Shown here one piece after another: positions 1-7,545 of a stretch of 35,627 nt of DNA. The notes beneath the pieces were generated by a model that searched no databases, was not told the origin of the DNA, and saw nothing but the letters and a program-made list of their open reading frames with translations. The stretch is from assembly GCF_030682935.1 (NCBI RefSeq), contig NZ_JAUXNA010000070.1, positions 1 to 35,627 on the forward strand, given 5' to 3'. Position 1 is the stretch's first letter. Every line of letters starts with the position of its first letter. Position numbers and translations under genes: made by a program. The stretch comes from Polaromonas sp. (GTDB lineage: Bacteria > Pseudomonadota > Gammaproteobacteria > Burkholderiales > Burkholderiaceae_C).

Positions 1-4
1 CGCC

Positions 5-1150
5 GTGACCGTCATCACCAACATCGAAGACCTGCGCGTGCTGGCGCAAAAGCGCGTGCCGCGCATGTTCTACGACTACGCCGACTCCGGCTCCTGGACC
101 GAAGGCACCTACCGCGCCAACTCGGACGACTTCCAGACCATCAAGCTGCGCCAGCGGGTCGCGGTCAACATGGAGAACCGCAGCACGGCGGCCACCCTGG
201 TCGGATGCCTGGCAAAGATGCCGGTGGCGATTGCGCCGGTGGGACTGACAGGCATGCAGCATGCCGACGGCGAGATCAAGGCGGCCAGGGCGGCTGAAAA
301 GTTCGGCATTCCCTTCATCCTGTCGACCATGAGCATCTGCTCCATCGAGGACATTGCGGCCAACACGCAGCGCCCTTTCTGGTTCCAGCTCTACATGATG
401 CGCGACCGCGAGGCCATGGCCGCCATGATCGAGCGCACCCGCAAGGCGGGCTGCGACGCGCTGGTGCTGACGCTGGACCTGCAGGTGATCGGCCAGCGCC
501 ACAAGGACCTGAAGAACGGCCTGACGGCGCCGCCCAAGCCGACCCTGGCCAACATCATCAACCTCATGACCAAGCCGCGCTGGTGCATGGGCATGGCCGG
601 CACGCGCCGCCACACCTTCGGCAACCTGGTCGGCCATGTCAAGGGGGTCAGCGACATGAATTCGCTGGCAGCCTGGACCAACGAGCAGTTCGACCCGCGC
701 CTTTCCTGGGCAGACGTGGCCTGGGTCAAGGAAAAATGGGGCGGCAAGCTGATCCTCAAGGGCATCCAGGATGTGGAAGACGCCAAACTTGCTGTGCAAA
801 GCGGCGCCGACGCCATCGTGGTGAGCAACCACGGTGGCCGCCAGCTCGACGGTGCGCAGTCCAGCATCTCGGCCCTGCCCGCCATCGTCGAGGCGGTGGG
901 CCCGGAGATTGAAGTGTGGATGGACGGCGGCATCCGTTCCGGCCAGGACGTGCTCAAGGCCTGGGCGCTGGGCGCACGCGGCACGCTGATTGGCCGCGCC
1001 ATGGTCTACGGCCTGGGCGCCATGGGCGAAGCCGGCGTGACCAAGGCGCTGCAGATCATCCACAAGGAACTCGACATCACCATGGCGTTCTGCGGCCACA
1101 CCGACATCAACACCGTGGACAAAAGCATTTTGCTTCCGGGTACGTATTAA
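5..1150 (+). CDS. FMN-dependent alpha-hydroxy-acid oxidase/dehydrogenase (L-lactate dehydrogenase-like)
   Basis: This is a 381-residue member of the FMN-dependent alpha-hydroxy-acid dehydrogenase family (LldD, glycolate oxidase, mandelate dehydrogenase), a TIM barrel that oxidises a 2-hydroxy acid to the 2-oxo acid. Visible signatures are the N-terminal FYDYADSGSW (Tyr24 region), ILKGI with Lys252, the active-site block SNHGGRQLDG with His276 and Arg279, and the FMN-phosphate segment DGGIRSGQDVLKA around 307-319. The usual PVxGxRxxDxRN stretch is altered to QVIGQRHKDLKNG, so the substrate cannot be assigned to lactate. The GTG at position 5 fits the family N-terminus, but the window starts only 4 bases upstream, so a more distal start is possible. 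Its position next to the 2-oxo-acid dehydrogenase operon suggests it could feed a 2-oxo acid to that complex; this is inference. Confidence 0.85.
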   Translation: MTVITNIEDLRVLAQKRVPRMFYDYADSGSWTEGTYRANSDDFQTIKLRQRVAVNMENRSTAATLVGCLAKMPVAIAPVGLTGMQHADGEIKAARAAEKFGIPFILSTMSICSIEDIAANTQRPFWFQLYMMRDREAMAAMIERTRKAGCDALVLTLDLQVIGQRHKDLKNGLTAPPKPTLANIINLMTKPRWCMGMAGTRRHTFGNLVGHVKGVSDMNSLAAWTNEQFDPRLSWADVAWVKEKWGGKLILKGIQDVEDAKLAVQSGADAIVVSNHGGRQLDGAQSSISALPAIVEAVGPEIEVWMDGGIRSGQDVLKAWALGARGTLIGRAMVYGLGAMGEAGVTKALQIIHKELDITMAFCGHTDINTVDKSILLPGTY

Positions 1151-1282
1151 AAAAAATCGGCGGACCCTTTGGGGAACTCAATGATTCCAGCCCGCGACCA
1201 AACCGGCAACTGATGAGTTGCATGGGGTCGAAATGACTGCCTTCGCTGCGGCGCTTTTGCAGCCGACACCCACAACACCACA

Positions 1283-3298
1283 CTAGTCTCGCAAGTTGGG
1301 GGGCACGATGCCGTGCCGCTTCATTCGTCGATACACGGTCGCGCGGCACAAATCCAGATGACGCGCCGTCTGTGCGATGTTCCACTGATGCTGCTTCAGG
1401 GCCAGCCGCAGGGCCTGCGCTTGCGCATTTGGCAACGTCGGCTCTGAAACAACGACCCTGTCCACGGGGGGAGCGCTTTCCGCGGGAACAACGTCTTCAT
1501 TGAAGCCCAGGGTCGCCAGCCGCGGCGGCGGCATCAGATTGCAGACCGTGCACCGCACATCGGCCGGCAGATGCTCGAGTTCCACCAGCCCGTCATCACT
1601 GAGCGCCAGGGCTGAGCGCAACGTGTTCTTGAGCTGGCGGATGTTGCCCGGCCAGTCGTAGTGCAGCAGCACCGCCAGGGCGTTTTCGGCGATCCCATGG
1701 CTGGCACGCTGCTGGGCCGCCGCTTCCTCGCGCAGCAATTGATGAATCAGCGCCACCTTGTCGCTGCGCTCGCGCAGCGCGGGCAGCTTGAGCACCATGC
1801 CATTGAGCCGGTAATACAGGTCCTGGCGGAATTGGCCCGCGCTGACCAGTTCGGTCAGGTCGCGGTGCGTCGCGCAGATCACCTGCAAGTCCACCGGAAC
1901 CGGTTTTTCAGCCCCGAGAGGCAGCACCTCGCGCTCGGCCAGCACGCGCAGCAGGCGCGTTTGCAGGTTCAGCGGCATGTCGCCAATTTCATCGAGAAAC
2001 AGAGTGCCGCCATCGGCTTGGGTAATCTTGCCGCGCACGCCTTTGGCCCGCGCGCCCGTGAAAGCGCCGTCGCGGTAGCCAAACAGCTCGCTTTCAATCA
2101 GTGACTCGGGAATCGCCGCGCAATTGAGCGCCACGAAAGGTGCGGCCGCGCGTCCGCTGGCCTCGTGCATGGCGTGCGCAAAAACTTCCTTGCCGGTGCC
2201 GGTTTCACCATGCAGCATCACGGGAATGCCTTTATCCAGCACGCGCAAGGCCTGGTTGGCGTTGACCACCATTTGTGCGTCGCCGCCGGCCAGCTTCTGC
2301 AGCGGCCCCTGCAGCCCCTGCGCGACCGGCAAGGCATTCTTGCCCGCGTTGGGCATGCTGCGAACCAGCCGGCTCGGCTGGCTCGGCTGGCTCGGCTGGG
2401 CATAGTAGCGCCGCGCCGACTGCAGGGTGCGCAACGCAAACGGCGCACCATTGGCCGCCGCCATGGCCCGGCCCAGGTCTTCCATGCGCAGGCCAAACAG
2501 GTCTTCCAGCCGCAGCCCGGGCAGGGGCCGGGCTGCGCCGCCGAATTCCAGCTGGGCGCGGGCGTTGGCGGCCACGATCACGCCTTCTTCATTGAGCGCC
2601 AGCAGGCCTTCGACATCAACGTCGAGGAACTCGCGCCGCGCGCTCAGGCGCAGCACCAGGCAATGCTCGAACTGGCGCAGGAAGTGCGCGTTCTCGATCA
2701 TGCGCGCCGTGCCGCTGACCATTTGCAGCACCAGGTGCTGGCTGCGCTTGTCGTCCGGCGAGAACAGGGCCGAGGCATCGAGCACGGCCAGCAGCTCGCC
2801 GCCGGGCGCAAAGATCGGCGCCCCACTGCAGGTCAGCGAGGTGTTGGGGGCGCGGAAGTGCTCGCCATGGTGCACCGTGACCGGCAGCCGGTCGATCGTG
2901 CACAGGCCCACGGCGCAGGTGCCTTCCTCGTCTTCCGACCAGCAGGAACCGAGGTAGAGGCCGGCTCGGCGCAGCTCGCGGTCCAGCAGCGGGTTGTTCA
3001 TGAAATCCACCGTGACACCATGCGCGTCGGTCAGCAGCACCACATAGCCGGCATCGCGTATCTGCGCAAACAGCTTTTCCATGCCACTGCGCGCAATGTG
3101 CAGCAAGGGTTCGAGCGGCGCCTGGTAGTCGCGCAGGTGGTGGGCCGGCAGCACGCGCGGCGGGGCCGGACGCCCCGGGTCGAGCCGATGGACTTCGATC
3201 GAGCGACGCCAGGACTGAGCGATCGGCGACCCGGGCTCGGGCGCGCCCGCGAGCGCGAGCCTGCGGTCCACACCGGCGGCAATCTGGGCCTGGTTCAT
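1283..3298 (-). CDS. AcoR-type sigma-54-dependent transcriptional activator (GAF-PAS-AAA+-Fis)
   Basis: This enhancer-binding protein has 671 residues from the ATG at 3298. That start is preceded on its strand by AGGAGA; the frame stays open upstream to 3472, but that extension overlaps the operator region and lacks family features. Domain order is a GAF-like sensor (about 85-200, with the AcoR-like LTCSGAPIF stretch), a PAS-like segment (about 225-285), an AAA+ core with Walker A GETGTGKE (364-371), the sigma-54 contact loop GAFTGA (411-416) and Walker B GTLFLDEIGD (431-440), and a C-terminal Fis-type helix-turn-helix. A linker of repeated Gln-Pro-Ser (about 301-309) comes from a 9-bp tandem repeat. 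It is divergent from the E1/E2 operon, whose leader carries palindromes and a -24/-12 promoter, so it is very likely the activator of that operon. The inducer is not visible; acetoin or a related compound is an inference. Confidence 0.9.
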   Translation of the reverse strand: MNQAQIAAGVDRRLALAGAPEPGSPIAQSWRRSIEVHRLDPGRPAPPRVLPAHHLRDYQAPLEPLLHIARSGMEKLFAQIRDAGYVVLLTDAHGVTVDFMNNPLLDRELRRAGLYLGSCWSEDEEGTCAVGLCTIDRLPVTVHHGEHFRAPNTSLTCSGAPIFAPGGELLAVLDASALFSPDDKRSQHLVLQMVSGTARMIENAHFLRQFEHCLVLRLSARREFLDVDVEGLLALNEEGVIVAANARAQLEFGGAARPLPGLRLEDLFGLRMEDLGRAMAAANGAPFALRTLQSARRYYAQPSQPSQPSRLVRSMPNAGKNALPVAQGLQGPLQKLAGGDAQMVVNANQALRVLDKGIPVMLHGETGTGKEVFAHAMHEASGRAAAPFVALNCAAIPESLIESELFGYRDGAFTGARAKGVRGKITQADGGTLFLDEIGDMPLNLQTRLLRVLAEREVLPLGAEKPVPVDLQVICATHRDLTELVSAGQFRQDLYYRLNGMVLKLPALRERSDKVALIHQLLREEAAAQQRASHGIAENALAVLLHYDWPGNIRQLKNTLRSALALSDDGLVELEHLPADVRCTVCNLMPPPRLATLGFNEDVVPAESAPPVDRVVVSEPTLPNAQAQALRLALKQHQWNIAQTARHLDLCRATVYRRMKRHGIVPPNLRD
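2371..2400. repeat. 9-bp tandem repeat inside the activator gene
   Basis: Three tandem copies of a GGCTCGGCT-type unit encode Gln-Pro-Ser repeats in the linker between the PAS-like segment and the AAA+ domain of the activator. The copies are in frame, so gain or loss of a unit would change linker length without breaking the gene. Confidence 0.75.
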
Positions 3299-3421
3299 GA
3301 ATTTGTCTCCTGCTGCGAACCTGCTTGGGCCTGCCCATGGTACATCGCCAGCAGAAAGCTGGCCATGGTGTTTACAGCCTGGCGCCAAGTTTGCCGGTGC
3401 AAGCCACGCGCCCCGTAACAA

Positions 3422-3506
3422 TGTCGCAGGCAAGACCGGTATGGCGACAGCTGTCGCAGGCCTTGCCGCCAAAAGTCAGCCGGTCCTGCGACAGCTGTCG
3501 CAGGAC
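3422..3506. promoter_or_regulatory. Upstream activating sequences (paired palindromes) for the sigma-54 activator
   Basis: Two strong palindromes share the core GCGACAGCTGTCGC. One is at 3444-3457; the other is a perfect 24-bp palindrome at 3483-3506 whose centre is TGCGACAGCTGTCGCA. A third, half-site copy TGTCGCAGG lies at 3422-3430. The two palindrome centres are 44 bp apart (about four helical turns) and lie roughly 100 and 140 bp upstream of the start predicted from the -24/-12 promoter at 3566-3581. That is the geometry expected for binding sites of an AcoR/NtrC-type activator. Binding by the adjacent activator is inferred. Confidence 0.8.
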
Positions 3507-3565
3507 TGCGGCCTCGACCGCTGATTCATCGCGTTTTTTATGAGGGTTTCTCCCTGGTTCAAGCC

Positions 3566-3581
3566 TGGCATCAATGTTGCC
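3566..3581 (+). promoter_or_regulatory. Sigma-54 (-24/-12) promoter of the E1/E2 operon
   Basis: The sequence TGGCATCAATGTTGCC matches the sigma-54 consensus TGGCAC-N5-TTGCA. GG is at 3567-3568 and GC at 3579-3580, with exactly ten bases between them. Transcription would start near 3592, about 60 bases before the E1 alpha start codon. The divergent sigma-54 activator gene and the palindromes upstream support the call. Confidence 0.88.
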
Positions 3582-3653
3582 TAAAGCGTTGACCTGCCTG
3601 CGAGCCAATGGCGGCCGCTGCAACAGGTCAACCCAATAAAGGAGATATCCGCA

Positions 3654-4661
3654 ATGGAACCAACGACAAAGCAGTTGCTCTGGATGTACGAAACCATGGT
3701 CGAAATCCGCGAGTACGAAGAGACCATGGCCAAGGTCTACCTGGAGGGCAAGCTGCCTCCCAATATCCAGAAGGGCCTGGCCTTCGACATTGGCGCCGGA
3801 CCGGTGCCCGGTGAAATGCATCTGGCGGCCGGCCAGGAACCTGTGGCGGTAGGCGTTTGCGCCCACCTGCGCAAGGACGACACCGTGGTCGGCGCGCACC
3901 GGCCGCACCATTTCGCCATTGCCAAAGGCGTGCCGCTGAATCCGATGACGGCCGAGATGTTCGGCAAGGTCACAGGTCTGAGCCGCGGCAAGGGCGGCCA
4001 CATGCACCTGTTCGACCCCGAGCACAAGTTCAGTTGCAGCGGCATCATCGGCGCGAGCATGCCGCCGGCCTGCGGCGCGGCGCTCGCGGCCAAGAAGCGT
4101 GGCACCGACGCGGTGGCCGTAGCCTTCTTCGGCGAAGGCGCAACGAATCAGGGCGCGTTCCATGAGTCGCTGAACCTCGCGGCGCTGTGGCGCCTGCCGG
4201 TGATCTTCGTCTGCGAAGACAACAAGTACGCGATCTCGGTCGAAAAGTCCGAGTCGACCTCGATTGCCTGGAATTCCGACCGCGCCTCGGCCTACGGCAT
4301 CCCGGGCGTTCGGGTTAAACACAACGACGCGCTCGAAGTGTTCGAGGCCGCGGGTACTGCCGTGGCGCGCGCCCGCCGTGGCGAAGGTCCCACGCTGATC
4401 GAAGTCAAGACTGACCGCTACCTCGGCCACTTCCAGGGTGACCCCGAAACCTACCGCCCCAAAGGCGAGGTGGAGGCGCTACGCAAGAACGACCCGATCC
4501 CCAAGCTCGGCGACCACCTGCGCAAGTTGGGCGTGCTGAACGACGCGCTCGACCAGAAGCTGCGCGCAGCGGTCACCGAACGCATCACCGAGGCCTATGA
4601 CTTCGGCCGCAACAGCCCCTACCCGAAGCCCGAAGACGCGCTGCTGCACGTCTTTGCCTGA
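3654..4661 (+). CDS. Thiamine-diphosphate-dependent 2-oxo-acid/acetoin dehydrogenase E1 component, alpha subunit (AcoA/PdhA-type)
   Basis: This 335-residue subunit, with E1 beta, should decarboxylate a 2-oxo acid or cleave acetoin and pass the acyl group to lipoyl-E2. The ThDP/Mg motif runs from GEGATNQGAFHES (160-172) to VCEDN (186-190), and the phosphorylation-loop-like RGKGGHMHLF is at 111-120. A good AAGGAG site precedes the ATG. Compared with ordinary E1 alpha chains, which go almost directly from the first helix to a GQEA segment, this protein carries an extra stretch of about 20 residues (roughly 33-52) before HLAAGQEP. It is the first gene of a five-gene operon behind a sigma-54 promoter. 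An AcoR-type regulator favours acetoin or a related substrate, but pyruvate or a branched-chain acid cannot be excluded. Confidence 0.88.
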   Translation: MEPTTKQLLWMYETMVEIREYEETMAKVYLEGKLPPNIQKGLAFDIGAGPVPGEMHLAAGQEPVAVGVCAHLRKDDTVVGAHRPHHFAIAKGVPLNPMTAEMFGKVTGLSRGKGGHMHLFDPEHKFSCSGIIGASMPPACGAALAAKKRGTDAVAVAFFGEGATNQGAFHESLNLAALWRLPVIFVCEDNKYAISVEKSESTSIAWNSDRASAYGIPGVRVKHNDALEVFEAAGTAVARARRGEGPTLIEVKTDRYLGHFQGDPETYRPKGEVEALRKNDPIPKLGDHLRKLGVLNDALDQKLRAAVTERITEAYDFGRNSPYPKPEDALLHVFA

Positions 4662-4694
4662 ACGCAAACCCGTACTGACAAGGAGACAACTCTC

Positions 4695-5741
4695 ATGAAC
4701 GCACCCGCCACCCGCAAGCTGACCATGGCCCAGGCCATCTCGGAAGCCATTGCGCAGGAAATGGAACGCGACCCCGAAGTTTTTGTACTTGGTGAAGACG
4801 TGGGCAAGTACGGGGGCATCTTCAGCGCCACCGGCGGCCTGCTCGCCAAGTTCGGCAAGGACCGGATCATGGACACGCCGATTTCGGAAACCGGCTTCAT
4901 TGGCACGGCCATCGGCGCCGCGGCCGCAGGCATGCGCCCCATCGCCGAGTTGATGTTCGTCGACTTCTTCGGCGTCTGCATGGACATGATCTACAACCAC
5001 ATGGCCAAGAACATCTACATGTCCGGCGGCAACATCCAGTTGCCCATGGTTTTGATGAGCGCCATCGGCGGTGGCTACAACGATGCGGCGCAGCATTCGC
5101 AGTGCCTGTACGCGACCTTCGCCCACATGCCGGGCATGAAAGTTGTCGTGCCCTCGAATGCCTATGACGCCAAGGGCCTGATGACCCAGGCCATCCGCGA
5201 CAACAACCCGGTGGTGTTTCTATTCCACAAGGGCATCATGGGCCTGCCCTGGATGTCGTACTTCGAGGGCAGCACCAACGAAGTGCCCGAAGCACCTTAT
5301 GCCATTCCATTCGGCCAGGCCCGGGTGGTGCGCGAAGGCTCGGACCTGACCATCGTGACGCTGAGCCAGATGGTGCAAAAGGCTGTGATCGCCTCCGACG
5401 AGCTGGACCGCGAGGGCATCAGCGCCGAGATCATCGACCTGCGCACTATCGTGCCGCTGGACCGCGCCGCCGTGCTGGCCTCGGTGCGCAAGACCGGCCG
5501 GCTGCTGATTGCCGACGAGGATTACCTGAGCTTTGGACTCTCGGGCGAAATCTCGGCCCTGATTGCCGAAAACCTCGACACCGTACCGCTGAAAGCACCC
5601 GTGCGCCGCCTGGCCGTGCCCGACGTGCCCATTCCCTATAGTCGTCCGCTTGAGCAATTTGTGATTCCACAGACCTCGTCGATTGTCCAGGCCGCGCGTC
5701 AACTGGCCCAGGCCAAAAAACTGGTGGGGACGCTGGCATGA
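4695..5741 (+). CDS. Thiamine-diphosphate-dependent 2-oxo-acid/acetoin dehydrogenase E1 component, beta subunit (AcoB/PdhB-type)
   Basis: The 348-residue beta chain has the pyrimidine-binding transketolase domain (about 8-185; LGEDVGKYGGIF and TPISETGFIGTAIGAAAAGM are diagnostic) and the C-terminal transketolase domain (about 200-330; IDLRTIVPLDRAAVLASV). It pairs with the alpha subunit just upstream to form the alpha2beta2 E1. The ATG follows AAGGAGACAA. Its stop overlaps the start of the lipoyl protein gene by 4 bases (ATGA), which implies translational coupling and matched amounts of E1 beta and the lipoyl carrier. Length and domain layout are normal for the family. Confidence 0.9.
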   Translation: MNAPATRKLTMAQAISEAIAQEMERDPEVFVLGEDVGKYGGIFSATGGLLAKFGKDRIMDTPISETGFIGTAIGAAAAGMRPIAELMFVDFFGVCMDMIYNHMAKNIYMSGGNIQLPMVLMSAIGGGYNDAAQHSQCLYATFAHMPGMKVVVPSNAYDAKGLMTQAIRDNNPVVFLFHKGIMGLPWMSYFEGSTNEVPEAPYAIPFGQARVVREGSDLTIVTLSQMVQKAVIASDELDREGISAEIIDLRTIVPLDRAAVLASVRKTGRLLIADEDYLSFGLSGEISALIAENLDTVPLKAPVRRLAVPDVPIPYSRPLEQFVIPQTSSIVQAARQLAQAKKLVGTLA

Positions 5742-5995
5742 GTCGCATCGAGATTGTCTTGCCCGACGAGGTCTGGCAAGACGTGGAGCCCGGGACCGAA
5801 GCCCTGGTCGAAGACTGGCTGGTCGCCGAGGGCGCCGCGGTAACGGCCGGTCAGGCCATTGCCAGCGTGGTCGTGGTCAAGACCAACCACGAGGTGACAG
5901 CGCCAGCCGACGGCGTGATCGAGAAGATACTGGTCAGGGCCGAAGAGACCTTTGCGCGCGGCGCGCCGCTGGGTGTGCTGCGGGGAGCGTCGTGA
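5738..5995 (+). CDS. Stand-alone lipoyl-domain protein (E2 carrier domain)
   Basis: This 85-residue protein is a single biotinyl/lipoyl domain and nothing else. Aligned to E2 lipoyl domains, the segment VVVVKTNHEVTAP places Lys48 at the position of the lipoylated lysine in the usual ETDKAxxEV hairpin; the ETD residues before it are replaced by valines. It starts inside the E1 beta stop codon (ATGA) and its stop overlaps the GTG start of the catalytic E2 (GTGA). In most complexes this domain is fused to the N-terminus of E2; here it is a separate polypeptide. A lipoate-protein ligase in the same operon is the likely modifying enzyme. Biotin attachment is unlikely, since no carboxylase is nearby and no MKM motif is present. 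Confidence 0.85.
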   Translation: MSRIEIVLPDEVWQDVEPGTEALVEDWLVAEGAAVTAGQAIASVVVVKTNHEVTAPADGVIEKILVRAEETFARGAPLGVLRGAS

Positions 5996-6702
5996 CGACC
6001 GAGGTCCCGAGCTCACCGGCGGCCGCGCCGTCCGCGCTGATCCCGCTCAAAGGCCTGCGCGGCAGCATTGCGCGCAACGTGACGGCGGGCTGGCAGGCAC
6101 CGCGCGTGGCCCAGGCGGTCGAGGTCGACATGACGCGCAGCCTGGCCCTGCAAGCCAGATTGCAGGCCAGACTGGGCAGCGCGACCCGCATCACCATCAC
6201 GCACGTCGTGCTGCGGGCCGTGGCGCTGACGCTGCGCGCGCACCCCGCGCTCAACGCCTGCCTGCGCGAAGGCGGCATCGAGCGCATGCCCGGCATCAAC
6301 CTGGGCCTGGCGGTCTCGCTGCCCGATGGGTTAGCGGTGCCGGTGATCCGCGATGCCGACATGAAGTCCATTGAGCAGTTGGCCGACGCCTCGCGTGAAC
6401 TCGCTGCGGGCGCTCGCGCCAGTGCGCTCCCGCCCAAGGCATTTCAGGGTGGAACCTTCACGGTGACCAACCTGGGCATGACCGGCATCGACTGGTTCAC
6501 CCCGATCCTGAACCCACCGCAGGTCGGTATCCTGGGTCTGAGCCGCATTGCCGAGCAGGCCGTGGTGCGCAAAGGCCAGATCGTGGCCGCGCCCATGAGC
6601 ACCTTGACCCTGGTCTTCGATCACCGCGCAGTCGATGGCTACCCGGCCGCGCTGTTCCTGGCCGATATCCGCCGCCGGCTGGAGTCCTGCGAGGGCCTAT
6701 GA
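5992..6702 (+). CDS. 2-oxo-acid dehydrogenase E2 catalytic domain protein (acyltransferase, no lipoyl domain)
   Basis: The protein has 236 residues from the GTG at 5992, which overlaps the preceding stop codon. After about 17 linker residues it goes straight into the chloramphenicol-acetyltransferase-like E2 core (PLKGLRGSIARNVTAGW) and ends with the catalytic TLVFDHRAVDGYPAALFL (His in DHRxxDG). It lacks both the N-terminal lipoyl domain and the E1/E3-binding (PSBD) domain present in normal E2 proteins of 370 residues or more. The frame is open upstream to 5683, but that part is out of register with the lipoyl coding frame and encodes nothing recognisable. It presumably takes the acyl group from the separate lipoyl protein and transfers it to CoA. 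No E3 gene is visible, so a general lipoamide dehydrogenase from elsewhere is probably used. Confidence 0.85.
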   Translation: MTTEVPSSPAAAPSALIPLKGLRGSIARNVTAGWQAPRVAQAVEVDMTRSLALQARLQARLGSATRITITHVVLRAVALTLRAHPALNACLREGGIERMPGINLGLAVSLPDGLAVPVIRDADMKSIEQLADASRELAAGARASALPPKAFQGGTFTVTNLGMTGIDWFTPILNPPQVGILGLSRIAEQAVVRKGQIVAAPMSTLTLVFDHRAVDGYPAALFLADIRRRLESCEGL

Positions 6703-7436
6703 AGCGCGACCTGCCTTATGTGCCGCTGTGCGTGCCAGCCCGCGATGAGCAGGTCTGGAACGAGCGTCAGCTTGCCAGTCCCGTGCTGGAACCGCAGGTG
6801 CGCCTGTGGCGTTACCGCACGCCGGCGGTGGTGCTCGGCTGCGCGCAGCGGTCGGCGCTGGCGGGCCTGGCCGGTACGACGGCCACGGGTGTGGACACGC
6901 TCGTGCGCCAGGCTGGCGGCGGCGCGGTGCTGGTCGGCCCCTGGATGCTCAGCGCTTCCATCGCGCTGCCGAATGGGCATCCGCTGGTGACAGCGAGCCC
7001 CGTTTCGAGCTACCGCTGGCTCGGGGAGCTCTACGCAGGCGTGCTGCAAAACCTCGGGATCGCGGCCCATGCGGTAGCGCCCGACGAAGCACGCGGCTTC
7101 GCGCATGCAAACGACGTCGGCAAAGACCTGGACTGGGCCTGCTATGGCGGCGTCTCGCCCTGGGAAGTGGTGGTGGGCTTGCGCAAGATCGTCGGGCTGG
7201 CGCAAATCAGGCGCCGTACCGGCATCCTGCTGGTGGCGGGCCTGCTGCTGGAGCGGCCGCAATGGCCTGCCTTGTGCCAAGCCCTGAGCCGCCCGGCCAC
7301 CCATGTTGACCACCTGATCCAACGCACCACGTCACTCGCCCAGGAGATCGGCGTTGCGCCTTCCGTTTTCGAGATCGCGCATCCGCTGGCCTGGGCCTTG
7401 CACGACGCACTCCATGGAGCGCCCCTCCATCCCTGA
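6699..7436 (+). CDS. Lipoate-protein ligase family protein (BPL/LplA/LipB fold)
   Basis: This 245-residue enzyme belongs to the biotin/lipoate ligase fold, which attaches lipoate to the lysine of lipoyl domains. Motifs visible are VRQAGGGAVLVGPWMLS (RRxSGGGAV-like, about 69-86), the WACYGGVSPWEVVVGLRKIVGLAQIR block around 145-170 (the conserved lysine in RKIVGLAQ), and a hydrophobic GILLVAGLLL strand. Its ATG overlaps the E2 stop by 4 bases, so it is the fifth gene of the sigma-54-controlled operon. Co-expression with a free lipoyl protein suggests a dedicated modification enzyme. An octanoyltransferase role is also possible for this fold; the motif set alone does not decide it. Confidence 0.82.
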   Translation: MKRDLPYVPLCVPARDEQVWNERQLASPVLEPQVRLWRYRTPAVVLGCAQRSALAGLAGTTATGVDTLVRQAGGGAVLVGPWMLSASIALPNGHPLVTASPVSSYRWLGELYAGVLQNLGIAAHAVAPDEARGFAHANDVGKDLDWACYGGVSPWEVVVGLRKIVGLAQIRRRTGILLVAGLLLERPQWPALCQALSRPATHVDHLIQRTTSLAQEIGVAPSVFEIAHPLAWALHDALHGAPLHP

Positions 7437-7545
7437 TTTTCACCACGAAGGAGACGGCATGAGGAACAAGAGACCTGCGCCTGATGACAAGCAAATTGTC
7501 GAAAAGCGCCCACGCATTGAACGAAATTCAACACGGAGACAAATC

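Noticed and set aside
1206-1221. Small hairpin (6-bp arms) after the alpha-hydroxy-acid oxidase gene as a terminator
   Set aside because: The stem is short and has no U-tract; too weak to call.
2165-3418. Long open frame (417 codons) on the plus strand opposite the sigma-54 activator
   Set aside because: It is antisense to a gene with full domain motifs, its translation is low-complexity and shows no family signature; GC-rich codons leave the opposite strand open.
3299-3472. 58-residue N-terminal extension of the sigma-54 activator
   Set aside because: The extension overlaps the operator palindromes and lacks similarity to AcoR; the ATG at 3298 has a good ribosome site.
5683-5991. Upstream extension of the E2 frame, which would make a 339-residue protein
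   Set aside because: This part is out of register with the lipoyl domain and E1 beta frames and reads as Arg/Gly-rich noise; GTG at 5992 coupled to the preceding stop is the better start.
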